Source: Fibrobacter sp. (GTDB lineage: Bacteria; Fibrobacterota; Chitinivibrionia; Chitinivibrionales; Chitinispirillaceae). From it: a DNA stretch of 43,751 nucleotides. A program made the position numbers and the translations under genes. The DNA is taken from assembly GCA_012519985.1 (NCBI GenBank), contig JAAYPC010000045.1, positions 1 through 43,751 of the forward strand, in the 5' to 3' direction. A model generated the notes under the pieces. The model worked only from the letters and a program-made list of their open reading frames with translations, made no database searches and was not told where the DNA came from. Below are positions 1-9,073 of this stretch, in pieces (the stretch's first letter is position 1; every line of letters begins with the position of its first letter).

Positions 1-2
1 AT

Positions 3-356
3 GTGATAGGAACGCCGGAGTTTGTTAAGAAAGTGATCGAGTTAGACAGTTGCAGGCGCTTACAAATTGCCCGCCATATCAGTGAAAATGTTCAAATGGA
101 AACGATCCATGAAAAGATAGCCAAATTACTGGTTATGGAAAAAAACGATCTTTTCCGGGCCGGTCGGTCCGACATCAGATCCAAGGGAAGAGAGCTTTTT
201 GTTACTATCTGCAAAAGTATATACGAATTCAGTGGAGCAGATGCTGCCAGATATCTAAGGGTAACAGAAGCAGCAGTTTCCAGAATGCTTACCAGGTTCA
301 GAAATAGGGAGAATGAGGAATATCTCTTGGAAAAAGTAATAAAAGAGATCACCTGA
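3..356 (+). CDS. C-terminal part of a RayT-like (REP-associated) transposase, 5' end outside window
   Basis: The reading frame is open to the left edge of the window, so this is the 3' end of a longer gene and the GTG at position 3 need not be a start. The 117 visible residues resemble the tail that follows the Y1 HUH-transposase domain in RayT/IS200-like proteins: an opening GTPEFVKKV segment, then a DnaA-C/HTH-like helical region (GRELFVTICKSIYEFSGA) and a recognition-helix-like stretch (YLRVTEAAVSRMLTRF). In the family this tail is thought to help bind REP palindromes, and palindromic repeats follow within 300 bases. The catalytic HUH motif and Tyr would lie upstream and cannot be seen. 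The call rests on motif memory of the tail only. Confidence 0.65.
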   Translation: MIGTPEFVKKVIELDSCRRLQIARHISENVQMETIHEKIAKLLVMEKNDLFRAGRSDIRSKGRELFVTICKSIYEFSGADAARYLRVTEAAVSRMLTRFRNRENEEYLLEKVIKEIT

Positions 357-505
357 GAAAGGTCTCGGATTTCATGCTTTTAAAATTTCCAATTTTCCTA
401 AAGGAAGAAAAGACTTATCACTTTCGGGAATTTTATCCTAAATGAACCCATGATTTAGCGCACCAAGTTCTAATCACAAAAGAATCATTTTGTGAGCTCC
501 AATTT

Positions 506-529
506 CATGAATACATGAATACATGAATA
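506..529. repeat. Three tandem copies of CATGAATA
   Basis: Positions 506-513, 514-521 and 522-529 are identical 8-bp units. No function is evident. Confidence 0.9.
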
Positions 530-597
530 TTAGTAATTTTTATCTGTTAATCAGGGATTTATTTCATTGTCCAGCGCGATTTTCCCAATCCTGTCAC

Positions 598-637
598 CCC
601 AGAGATGTTTTTAAACCGTAAAAGTTTAATCTCTGGG
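598..637. repeat. REP-like palindrome, copy A
   Basis: Perfect 9-bp arms CCCAGAGAT (598-606) and ATCTCTGGG (629-637) are separated by 22 bases. The arms are closely related to the dyads at 4503-4546 and 6322-6363. It lies 240 bp downstream of the RayT-like gene end. Confidence 0.7.
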
Positions 638-785
638 TATTTACCTGGAATGAATATTTCAGCTTCCAAATCAGAACACAGCTTTGTAACAATCGAACTC
701 AAGGAATTTTATTCTTTTTGGCCATTAACAGAATATTTTCTGCACTTCAATGTACCTCTGAGCTTATTTTTTTTTCCGCATCAGG

Positions 786-820
786 TTTTTACCTCTGGGG
801 ATATTAAAGAGGAACCCTTA
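786..820. repeat. Direct repeat copy 1 containing a palindrome half-site
   Basis: The unit reads TTTTTACCTCTGGGG, then ATATTAAAGAGG and AACCCTTA. It matches 996-1028 in the same orientation apart from a few substitutions and a 2-bp length difference. Its core ACCTCTGGGG is the right arm of the palindrome family. Confidence 0.7.
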
Positions 821-995
821 AAAAATCCTCTCAATCACAACATCATGGTATCCACTATCATTTTTACTATCATAATTCAATTATGTTATCGGAAAGATAG
901 GTTTTCCTGGATAAATTCAGGTAGAAATCTTTTATCATTTTAGAATAATTTTCTGAACACCCAAAGTCCCATAGTTGATTGTTTTTCTTGTCATT

Positions 996-1028
996 TTTTT
1001 ATCTCCGGGGAAATTAAAGAAACCCTTA
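996..1028. repeat. Direct repeat copy 2 containing a palindrome half-site
   Basis: The unit reads TTTTTATCTCCGGGG, then AAATTAAAGA and AACCCTTA. It is 210 bp after the start of copy 1. The CTCCGGGG variant also occurs in the right arm of the dyad at 6322-6363. Confidence 0.7.
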
Positions 1029-1061
1029 TACCCAACCACTTACCCCCCCCCAAAAAACAAT

Positions 1062-2990
1062 TCAGTATTCTACTTCAAGCTGCGCCTGCGCATCCACCAC
1101 ATCTCTGTTTATCATTACCAATGCCTCATGGAATCGATCTGCCAGAAAAGTATCAGGGATTCTGTCCCGCAACGTTCGCAACAGTTGAATAGTCATCCTC
1201 AAAACTCGCACCAGATCCCCTTCGGGTACACCAAAAGAAGCCAGATCCTTTAACGTGCACCCATTAGCCCAGGCAAAAACCGGTGCTGCAAGCGAAAAAT
1301 CCAACTCCCGAATGGGCACCTTTATATTATGTTTAATCTCTTTCATGCGAAGCTTGTGAATAACTTTCTCTGCACTAAAACGCATGTTGAAAGATGATGC
1401 AGGCGCATTTTTCCTCCCCCGGCTCTCCTCTGTGATTAGTGAAGCCAAAAGAACCGGAATTTGCACAATACTGCATTCATCAAAGCTTCTGGAAGCATAG
1501 AGCTCAGCTGCCTGAATCTCATAACCACTCACTGCCGCTGCCAGCTTTCCTTTTTCGGTCAGGTTCGTGCCATCAAGAAAACCGGTCGCCTGAAGAAATT
1601 TTATCCGGTTTTCGATTTGATTTTCCTCTTTGCGGTAAGCTTTGGTCATGGCAAAAGTGCCTTTACGGAAATTATGAAGGCTCTTGCGGAATATCTCAAA
1701 TGCATCTTCACCGAACTGACTGTAAAGGTTAAGTATCGTGGAATACCCCGCATAAAAACGGCTGTTAATCCGCTCGTTGTTGCCATAGAGCAATCTTTCG
1801 ATATGCTGAGGATCGGTAGCTTCAGGTATTATTTGTGAATATACAAAACCTACTTCATCCATACCTCGTCTGCCAGCTCGTCCTGCCATCTGGTTGTATT
1901 CACGAGTCATAAGATAATTGAACTCCACACCATCAAACTTCTCCAGCTCATCAAATACCACCGAACTTGCAGGCATGTTAACTCCCAAAGCAAATGTTTC
2001 GGTACAGAAAAGAAGCTTTATCAGTCCAGCTGTAAAAAGCCGCTCGACAATCTCTTTGGCTGCAGGAAGAATTCCTGCATGATGAAAAGCCGTACCAGAT
2101 TCCCAAAGGTTACGCAGATACTGCAGACGATCATAGTCACCAAGATTATACTGGGCAACTAACTCATCGACCATTGTCCTAACCTGCTTTTGCTGCTCAT
2201 AATTGAGAAGATTCAACTGGCTATGCTGTTCTGCATTGTACTCGCAAGCTCTTCGGTTGAAGCAGAAATAAAGAATTGGAGTCTGGCCTCTTTCCAGGAT
2301 ATATTGAATGATCCTTTTTGAGGAAGGCTTACGGCGCAGGAATTTTTTTCTCTCAGAGGCATCAGAACGATATTTTCGTTTTATCGATTTAAGATTCATT
2401 AATCCGAATTTTGGACTGTAGAAATGATGTTTTAAAGGAACGGGCCGTTGCGTTTCTTCTATAACTGTAAAACTGGTTCCTCTCACAGCCCCCATCCATT
2501 GAGCCAATTCATGGATGTTGGGAACAGTTGCACTAAGACACATGAAACGGATCTCCCGCGGAGCCAGAATAATACTCTCCTCCCAGACCGTGCCCCGCTC
2601 CGGGTCATCCAGATAATGAATTTCATCGAAGATTACATAGTAGATATCTGAGAGACGACAGGAATCTTCAAGTATCAGATTACGAAAGATCTCTGTGGTC
2701 ATGATCAGCAACTTGCCTTCAGGGTTAATGGTGACATCCCCGGTCTGAATCCCCACGACCTCTTCACCGAAACGTTTCCTGAAATCACGATATTTCTGAT
2801 TGGAAAGGGCTTTTATTGGCGCAGTGTAGATAACCCTTTTGTTTCGCTCCATAGACACATCCACCGCATACTCCGCAATAAGAGTCTTGCCACATCCTGT
2901 AGGAGCTGCTACGATTAGTGATTCCCCTCTATCGATTGCTTCCACTGCCTGGACCTGAAAGGGATCCAATTCGTAATTTTGATAACGCAC
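1062..2990 (-). CDS. Ski2-like DExH-box RNA helicase
   Basis: A 642-residue superfamily 2 helicase of the Ski2/Mtr4 type, expected to unwind RNA with ATP in the cytoplasm. Visible motifs: Walker A APTGCGKT at residues 29-36, DEIH at 122-125 in place of DEAD, SAT at 153-155, then in the second RecA domain a YFCFNRRACE segment, HHAGILP and QMAGRAGRRG. The C-terminal third is the helical region usual in this group. The start is supported by AGGAGA upstream of ATG. It is transcribed alone, away from the glycosyltransferase gene. Bacterial members are common but poorly characterised, so the substrate is unknown; RNA decay or ribosome-related work is a family-based guess. Confidence 0.9.
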   Translation of the reverse strand: MRYQNYELDPFQVQAVEAIDRGESLIVAAPTGCGKTLIAEYAVDVSMERNKRVIYTAPIKALSNQKYRDFRKRFGEEVVGIQTGDVTINPEGKLLIMTTEIFRNLILEDSCRLSDIYYVIFDEIHYLDDPERGTVWEESIILAPREIRFMCLSATVPNIHELAQWMGAVRGTSFTVIEETQRPVPLKHHFYSPKFGLMNLKSIKRKYRSDASERKKFLRRKPSSKRIIQYILERGQTPILYFCFNRRACEYNAEQHSQLNLLNYEQQKQVRTMVDELVAQYNLGDYDRLQYLRNLWESGTAFHHAGILPAAKEIVERLFTAGLIKLLFCTETFALGVNMPASSVVFDELEKFDGVEFNYLMTREYNQMAGRAGRRGMDEVGFVYSQIIPEATDPQHIERLLYGNNERINSRFYAGYSTILNLYSQFGEDAFEIFRKSLHNFRKGTFAMTKAYRKEENQIENRIKFLQATGFLDGTNLTEKGKLAAAVSGYEIQAAELYASRSFDECSIVQIPVLLASLITEESRGRKNAPASSFNMRFSAEKVIHKLRMKEIKHNIKVPIRELDFSLAAPVFAWANGCTLKDLASFGVPEGDLVRVLRMTIQLLRTLRDRIPDTFLADRFHEALVMINRDVVDAQAQLEVEY

Positions 2991-3321
2991 ATTTTCTCCT
3001 GTTTATCGATTATTCCCAGTTTCTTATAAAACCTGTTCTTTTGGTGAGCATTCGGACACAAATACTTTCGAATCAGTAACAAGGTACTGGATACATTTCA
3101 TCCATTATAGTGATTTAGATTCGCGGTTTTCTTGATCATGCATTCACGTGTCTCTAATAGCCAAACAGGAAGTAAGACACGAATTACTATAACCCAAAAC
3201 TGTCCGAATCAGGTTACAAAATATCTCTGTAAAATAGTTTAATCACACAATAGCTCAATATTTTACTTCATTAATGTATAATACGGATAAGCCGGTTAAA
3301 TAATAGAGCAAGGCAAAAAAG
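2991..3321. other. Divergent intergenic region between helicase and glycosyltransferase genes
   Basis: About 330 bases with no ORF. It should hold both divergent promoters. A perfect TATAAT at 3277-3282 preceded by TG lies 40 bp before the glycosyltransferase start and is a candidate -10, but no good -35 is seen at normal spacing. Confidence 0.4.
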
Positions 3322-4500
3322 ATGAAAAATAAGGAACTGACAATAGCCACTGACTATTACTGGCCACAAAGAGGTGGAGCAGAAGCGGTTGCACAAACAC
3401 TTGCCTCAAATCTCAGAGTTGATTTCAACATACAGATTATCACTCATGGAACCTGTTCATCACCCTCACTGTTCAAACGCTATTTGAGTGTCAAAGAGAT
3501 TCCACCCATCGATCCGGATGGCAACCCCATTAATCTTTTAAGAACCGGCATTATAGAAAAAATCATGCTCTTGCCACTTGCAATATGGAATATACCTGTA
3601 TGCAAAAAATCCTTTATTTATGATCTATTATATTTTTCTTACAGATTGGCATTCAGAAAAAAAATTGCATCTCTGCTCAAAAACGCAGAAATTGTCCACT
3701 GCATCTCTACCGGTTACCTTGCCCGATGCATTAGCGAAATATGCAGAAAAAAAGGGATCAAACTCATTAACAATCCCTTTATCCATTTTGGGAAATGGGG
3801 TGATTCTCCCAAGCAAATAGATGCTTACAAGGCATCTGATACACTTATTTGCCCCACAGAATCTTTTAAAAAAAAATTCCTTTCTGTTACCGGCGATTTC
3901 TGCAATCCTGCTATAGTGGTAATCCCACCTCCGATACCCATCCCCCGCTTTTCAAATCCGGTAAGCAGCAATACCTATGGCAAATACATACTTTTTATAG
4001 GCAGACGGGAGAAACACAAGGGGCTCCCGTTATTGCTTTCTGCATTTCATGGGCTTGAATCATCAGGAAAACTTCTGATTGTGGGACCAGGCGAAAAAAT
4101 CGATTCGGTCAATCCAGATATTACCGATCTGGGTGAAGTGGATGAAGATACAAAGCAGCATCTTCTATCGTGCTGTTTATTTCTCTGTGTTCCCTCAAAT
4201 GATGAGTCATTCGGGATGGTATATGTTGAGGCAATGAGCCATGGCAAACCGGTAATTGCCCTGGATATTTCTCCGATAAACGAAATAATCGAGAACGGCA
4301 AGACTGGAATCCTGGTGCCCCCCAAAGACACTGAAAGTCTTCATCAGGCCATTAAAGAACTTATGACAAACGAAACTCTGAGGACAAAGATGTGTAAAGC
4401 CGCAAGACACTCCTTTGAGAACCGGTATAATATTGAAAAGATAATTGGCCGGTATAAACAATTGTATAGTACGGAGGCTTTCTCAGTCTGCCAGTCATAG
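3322..4500 (+). CDS. GT-B fold glycosyltransferase, family 4 type
   Basis: A 392-residue retaining glycosyltransferase. The N-terminal Rossmann half opens with a TDYYWPQRGGAE segment (acceptor side, glycine-rich loop typical of GT4). The C-terminal half has GRREKHKGL and the EX7E-type donor motif in ESFGMVYVEAMSHGKPVIA, followed by the usual ENGKTGILVPP segment. It most likely transfers a sugar from a nucleotide-sugar donor to a glycolipid or polysaccharide at the cytoplasmic face of the membrane; donor and acceptor cannot be told. It is a single gene, convergent with malQ, with a REP-like palindrome in the 77-bp gap. AAGG is present upstream of the ATG. Confidence 0.88.
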   Translation: MKNKELTIATDYYWPQRGGAEAVAQTLASNLRVDFNIQIITHGTCSSPSLFKRYLSVKEIPPIDPDGNPINLLRTGIIEKIMLLPLAIWNIPVCKKSFIYDLLYFSYRLAFRKKIASLLKNAEIVHCISTGYLARCISEICRKKGIKLINNPFIHFGKWGDSPKQIDAYKASDTLICPTESFKKKFLSVTGDFCNPAIVVIPPPIPIPRFSNPVSSNTYGKYILFIGRREKHKGLPLLLSAFHGLESSGKLLIVGPGEKIDSVNPDITDLGEVDEDTKQHLLSCCLFLCVPSNDESFGMVYVEAMSHGKPVIALDISPINEIIENGKTGILVPPKDTESLHQAIKELMTNETLRTKMCKAARHSFENRYNIEKIIGRYKQLYSTEAFSVCQS

Positions 4501-4502
4501 TT

Positions 4503-4546
4503 CCCCAGAGGTGTTTTTTTGTTCAATTAATAAATCACCTCTGGGG
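4503..4546. repeat. REP-like palindrome, copy B
   Basis: Perfect 11-bp arms CCCCAGAGGTG (4503-4513) and CACCTCTGGGG (4536-4546) enclose a 22-base AT-rich loop. It sits in the gap between two convergent genes. No T-run follows on either strand, so it is not an obvious intrinsic terminator. Arm sequence and loop length match copy A. Confidence 0.8.
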
Positions 4547-4577
4547 GACAGTGAACCAAACCTGAAGAATCAAATGT

Positions 4578-6116
4578 TCATTTTAGACCTAATTCACCCG
4601 CCTCAGGTTCAATTCGGCTTTTCAGGATTTGCTTTTTTTCTTTATCCGGAGCTCTTCCAAACACACTGGTCAGTTCTCTGATTTCCTGTAGTTTTTCTTT
4701 GCAGATTTGATCTTCTGTGAATCGCCATTTCCAGTTACCACTACCGGTTCCAGGAGTGTTCATCCGGTGCTCCGTCCCCAACCCCAATACATCCTGAAAC
4801 GGAATTATGCATAGTCTGGAAGGTGAACCAAAGGCCAGTCGGAGAAATAGTTGTAAAAAGACAGTTGCTCCATTGCAGCCCAGGAAATTATGAACAAAAA
4901 CCTTATTTTCTGAAGAGAGGCTATTGTACCATCCTATGGATGTATCATTATCGTGAGTTCCGGTATATGTGACACTATCAGGAAATATGTTGTAGGGCAG
5001 ATATGGGTTATGAGGATTGCCATCAAAGGCAAACTGAAGTACCTTCATTCCATGTAGTCCTGCCTGTTGCCTAAGCAATTCAACATCTTCAGTAATCTCT
5101 CCCAGATCTTCGGCTATTATGGGTAATTTTCCCAGTTTCTGTTTAATCACATTAAAAAAGTCGATACCTGGCCCCTTTTCCCATACTCCCTTTTTTGCAG
5201 TATTACTGGAAGCTGGAATTGCCCAGAATGACTCGAACCCTCTGAAATGATCCAGTCTGATGTAATCAACCAGCTCAAGAGTTTTCTGAATTCTTTTTAT
5301 CCACCAGGAGTAACCATCCTTGCGCATTTTATTCCATCTATAAAGAGGATTGCCCCAAAGTTGCCCATTTTCACTGAAATAATCAGGTGGAACTCCAGCG
5401 ACTCTTAAAGGTTTTCCGGACTCATCCAATTCAAAAAGCTCAGAAGCAGCCCAGACATCAGAACTGTCATAAGCAGTATAATAAGGTATATCCCCAATGA
5501 TCTGAATCCCGTTTTTATTTGCATATGATTTCAATGCGATCCACTGGCGGTAAAAACAGAACTGAAGAAATTTCTGATAGCGTATTAAATTGCGCTCTGC
5601 TGAAAGAATTTCTTTTATTGCAGCAGGATAACGCATCTTTAAAGGAGTATCCCAGAGATACCAGGGTTTCCCTCCCATCAGATCCTTTATCACCCTGAAT
5701 AGAGCATAATCATTTAACCAGTACTGTTCCTTTTCACAGAACTGCACAAATTCACCCGTATCGGTGAATCGGGAATACGCCTTCCGAAATAATTTTTCTT
5801 TTTGAATGATGACTGCCCCATAATCCACCGAGGAATCTGGAAGTCTGGGATAGGTCTCAAGTTCTGTAGTGGTTAAAAGCCCTTCTTCGGCAAAGGAATC
5901 TGGAGAAATAAGCAGGGTATTACCTGCAAAAGAACTGAAACACTGATATGGAGAATCACCATAGCCGGTAGGTCCTAAAGGACAAAGCTGCCAGAACGAT
6001 TGTTTCATTTGGGAAAGCATATCGATCCAGGTGAAGGAAAAGTTTCCCAAATCCCCAATTCCATATCTGGAAGGCATAGAGGTGGGATGAAGAAAGAGTC
6101 CTGAATAACGGTCCAT
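4578..6116 (-). CDS. malQ: 4-alpha-glucanotransferase (amylomaltase, GH77)
   Basis: 512 residues, normal for MalQ. It breaks and re-forms alpha-1,4-glucan bonds, moving maltodextrin segments between chains in maltose or glycogen metabolism in the cytoplasm. The GH77 opening (GLFLHPTSMPSRYGIGDLG) is present, as are the catalytic residues: nucleophile Asp289 in RLDHFRGFESFW, acid/base Glu336 in AEDLGEIT and Asp389 in TGTHDNDT. It is a single gene; its upstream region is shared with the ABC-type operon on the other strand. The Shine-Dalgarno sequence is weak. A GH13 enzyme at 27801-29093 could share the same alpha-glucan pool. Confidence 0.96.
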   Translation of the reverse strand: MDRYSGLFLHPTSMPSRYGIGDLGNFSFTWIDMLSQMKQSFWQLCPLGPTGYGDSPYQCFSSFAGNTLLISPDSFAEEGLLTTTELETYPRLPDSSVDYGAVIIQKEKLFRKAYSRFTDTGEFVQFCEKEQYWLNDYALFRVIKDLMGGKPWYLWDTPLKMRYPAAIKEILSAERNLIRYQKFLQFCFYRQWIALKSYANKNGIQIIGDIPYYTAYDSSDVWAASELFELDESGKPLRVAGVPPDYFSENGQLWGNPLYRWNKMRKDGYSWWIKRIQKTLELVDYIRLDHFRGFESFWAIPASSNTAKKGVWEKGPGIDFFNVIKQKLGKLPIIAEDLGEITEDVELLRQQAGLHGMKVLQFAFDGNPHNPYLPYNIFPDSVTYTGTHDNDTSIGWYNSLSSENKVFVHNFLGCNGATVFLQLFLRLAFGSPSRLCIIPFQDVLGLGTEHRMNTPGTGSGNWKWRFTEDQICKEKLQEIRELTSVFGRAPDKEKKQILKSRIEPEAGELGLK

Positions 6117-6670
6117 AATCTTTACTCTAATGTTTTATACCGAACGATAAATAATGTATAAAGTGATGATAATGTTATCCTTAAAAAGGGGATATGTCGA
6201 GAACTCAATAAATATACATAACTCAAATCAATCAGAATCTATGCCATGAGTCATCTCTTGAATTTTATATAAAATAAGCAATCTGGAAAAAATTTAAAAA
6301 TATGTTCTCTTTTTGAAACGTCCCAGAGGTGAAACCTTTATAATCAATAATTTACCTCCGGGGAAATACAGCCCAGAAAACCTGAATCAATTCCAAAAAA
6401 TTGGAAATTAAGCTAGTTATAATGCTTAAAAGAAAGAAAATTATCTAAAAAATGCAGCATCTCTGCGAATCCACTCATTATATTTGTTATTTATACCTGA
6501 GTTATGTATCAGAAAGGGGGGGCAATTTTATTGTCTGGCTCTGTCTCCGATCAAATACTCTGATTTTTTAATTGCCTGATTAAAAAACATTTGGTTCTGT
6601 AAATGTTTTCTTAACCCGGGTACCAATTCGAACATTACTTTAATTTTCTTATCAAAATGGGGGTAGTTAG
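6117..6670. other. Divergent AT-rich intergenic region
   Basis: About 550 bases between malQ and the lipoprotein operon with no supportable gene. It holds palindrome copy C (6322-6363) and must carry promoters for both directions. No clear sigma-70 pair could be chosen by eye. Confidence 0.5.
6322..6363. repeat. REP-like palindrome, copy C (imperfect)
   Basis: Left arm CCCAGAGGTGAAA starts at 6322; right arm TTTACCTCCGGGG covers 6351-6363. The arms pair with one bulge and one mismatch. The right arm carries the CTCCGGGG variant also seen at 1001-1010. Confidence 0.65.
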
Positions 6671-9043
6671 ATGAAACTACGGTATATGTATTTTGCGGTT
6701 CCGCTTCTTTTTATCGGCTGTGCCTCTTACAAACAATTGCAACCCAAACCGGTTCTCTCACCAGCCGAAAGCGGATACATTGAACTTAAGAATGGTAAAA
6801 AAGATTTTGAACTGAAAAAAGACAAGAAATATTTCATCAATTTTCCCTCTACCCAGGAAGACAATTTTTACCTGGTACTCAATATCCCCTCAAAAAAACA
6901 GTTTACAAGTTTCCTTACCAATCAATTTACCAAGAAATCTTACGGAGCAAAAATTGCCGACGAATCCCAAACTGATACCCAGAGCGTTTATCCCATCCCG
7001 AAAAACAGCACTGGTTATTTTCTGATTATGGAAGGGATTTCACAGGATTTGGTCCTTAACATTGATTATCGTTATACACCACAATGGCGCTTCAAATTTG
7101 AGACCAAACATGCCGGTTTCAAAGAAACTCTCCAGAAAAATAAAGTAGATCGCAATACTTATAATTCCATCGGTTCCGGAAATCATCTCCAGGGAACCAA
7201 CTTTCCCACAGTTATAGATAAAGTAAAAGGTCATTCTGCAGAAATTGAGAAGGTTTACAAAGAACTTCTGGCTATCGAAAGCATCTTTCCTGCAGGAATA
7301 GTAAACTCCAAAGACGAAGCTTACGAAAATTATAAAAAGCTCAAATCAGATATCGAAGATGAGATGAAATTTCAGGCTAATTACCTTATGGTCCTCAATT
7401 TCTTTGGAAAAGAGTTTGCCAGCAAAGGTAATCCAGCTCAATTTCTAAATTCAGTTGAAGACTTCATCTCCTTTTTTGAGTCTAAAGACCGTTTCACCAG
7501 CCCTATCGTTTCTGAAGCTCAAACGGTTATCGCAGAACGGTTGAAAGAGATTGTTCCTTTCTATGACCAGAGACTCTCAGGCAAGGAAAATGCAAAGCCT
7601 TTTGACGAAGACACTTATCTGACAAAACCTCTTTTCCGTATCGGCACACTCTACAATGTTGCCGGGCTGCCAACACCTGCAGAATACACAGTACTGGCTA
7701 AGTTCGTAAAGGATTTTGACACCAACAGCAATGCAATTATTGCTGCAAATGATAGTCTTACCGCAATCCGTGCTTCTATTGCCAAAGATAAACAGATGCC
7801 TGGAGATGATTTTTTCAGAAATATCGTCACAAGAGCTACTTCAGTTCAGAACAGTCTGCCAAAGCCACTGGATCAGTCCTGTGGAATGTATCTGCAATAC
7901 AGATGCGCCACTGATCTCAATGAGAAGATTAAAGCAGTAACCGACACAATAAATAATGCTCTTTCCAAATTCAAAGAAGCAGAAGCACTGGTCATCCAGC
8001 TTAATGTACTCAAAGCCCAAAGCGAATATAGCACCATGCTGAGTATGCTTATCAAAAATGCTCATCTGGATTTTCTACTTGAGAAATATCGTGCTCTGGA
8101 CAAAATGTCAATTGAGGAACAAGGCAAAAAAATTGAGGCAGCACTGAATTCACAGAATTGGCCACAGTCCGAAAGGCTTCTCTACGCTTTGTATGAAGAT
8201 ATGAACTTTCTGAAACCTGCAGACATTTTAACCATGAAAGCCGCACTAATCGAAGAGCTCGAAGACTCTCTTTATACTAAAATTGACCGGGTATCCAGAA
8301 TACGTATAAACAAATTTCTGGAAGAAAATATCAATACCCTGGAAAATGTGGACTCTCTCTATTCAGATTCAGTCTTTGTACCGGTTTATGATGTAAAATT
8401 CTCCTCAGGGTCCAAAAAAGAACTTCTCCAGCGCAAAGCAGACCTTGTTGCACATCTTCAGCAAATGAGAGATAATGAGTTTCCTGCCAAAGCAATCTCA
8501 CTGTTATATAGCCAGTTCATCGCCAACCCAAATGACAATGGAGTTTTTAAGGCCCGGGCGATTGTTGCACATGGCAAATATTACAAAGGTGAGGACAAAA
8601 AAGTCAAATCCAGAATTGCGGAATGTGACCCAATGGCTTCTAAATGGATAGTCAAGCCTGCTGATTACCGCAGGATTTTCGCTCTGCCGGTAACCAGCAA
8701 AAAACGGGGAGTTAACAAATATGTGGTTCGTTTGTATGTGGACATACCTACCGAAGCAGAGTATCCGGTTTACGATGTCAATATAAAGCTGCCTAAGGAA
8801 ATTGCAGAGAATGCTGCTACCCAGCAATGGTATGAAGCGATTTCTCTCAATAAGAAGCTGCTTAAAAGCGAAGGCCGCTTTTCTATAACCGCCCCGAGTG
8901 CATCAAACGATTACGAGTGTCAGATTACACCTGTACAGATGAACAAAGGCAAAGCAAACATGCTTGAAATAACCTTTAATCATCCATCCTTTAAAGTGCA
9001 CCCTGTGAGCATAATGGTACAGAAACCAATAATAAAGAAATAA
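6671..9043 (+). CDS. Large lipoprotein of unknown function, first gene of ABC-type operon
   Basis: 790 residues. The N-terminus is a lipoprotein signal with lipobox FIGC and Cys at residue 17, so it should be anchored in the inner or outer membrane. The middle (about 190-620) is charged and helix-rich with several coiled-coil-like stretches; the last 150 residues look beta-rich. No enzyme motif or known domain was recognised. It begins a run of six same-strand genes with short gaps (30 bp to the binding protein) that together encode an oligopeptide-type ABC system. A role as accessory or scaffold of that transporter is inference from position only. Confidence 0.8.
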   Translation: MKLRYMYFAVPLLFIGCASYKQLQPKPVLSPAESGYIELKNGKKDFELKKDKKYFINFPSTQEDNFYLVLNIPSKKQFTSFLTNQFTKKSYGAKIADESQTDTQSVYPIPKNSTGYFLIMEGISQDLVLNIDYRYTPQWRFKFETKHAGFKETLQKNKVDRNTYNSIGSGNHLQGTNFPTVIDKVKGHSAEIEKVYKELLAIESIFPAGIVNSKDEAYENYKKLKSDIEDEMKFQANYLMVLNFFGKEFASKGNPAQFLNSVEDFISFFESKDRFTSPIVSEAQTVIAERLKEIVPFYDQRLSGKENAKPFDEDTYLTKPLFRIGTLYNVAGLPTPAEYTVLAKFVKDFDTNSNAIIAANDSLTAIRASIAKDKQMPGDDFFRNIVTRATSVQNSLPKPLDQSCGMYLQYRCATDLNEKIKAVTDTINNALSKFKEAEALVIQLNVLKAQSEYSTMLSMLIKNAHLDFLLEKYRALDKMSIEEQGKKIEAALNSQNWPQSERLLYALYEDMNFLKPADILTMKAALIEELEDSLYTKIDRVSRIRINKFLEENINTLENVDSLYSDSVFVPVYDVKFSSGSKKELLQRKADLVAHLQQMRDNEFPAKAISLLYSQFIANPNDNGVFKARAIVAHGKYYKGEDKKVKSRIAECDPMASKWIVKPADYRRIFALPVTSKKRGVNKYVVRLYVDIPTEAEYPVYDVNIKLPKEIAENAATQQWYEAISLNKKLLKSEGRFSITAPSASNDYECQITPVQMNKGKANMLEITFNHPSFKVHPVSIMVQKPIIKK

Positions 9044-9073
9044 CCGAATCCGCTAATATAAGGAGAATATTTA

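Larger units (their letters stand above)
357..1061. other. 705-bp AT-rich intergenic region with repeats
   Basis: No convincing gene is present. Open frames here are low-complexity, lack ribosome-binding sites and overlap repeats. The stretch holds a triple 8-bp repeat (506-529), a palindrome (598-637), a long imperfect direct repeat (786-820 and 996-1028) and a C-homopolymer near 1044-1052, just beyond the 3' end of the helicase gene. It looks like a REP/transposase-associated spacer. Confidence 0.6.

Noticed and set aside
605-943. 112-codon plus-strand frame
   Set aside because: AT-rich, no ribosome-binding site, overlaps the palindrome and direct-repeat copy 1, and the translation is not protein-like.
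4503-4546. Bidirectional intrinsic terminator between convergent genes
   Set aside because: The stem is good, but neither side is followed by a T-run; relatedness to two other dyads fits a REP-like element better.
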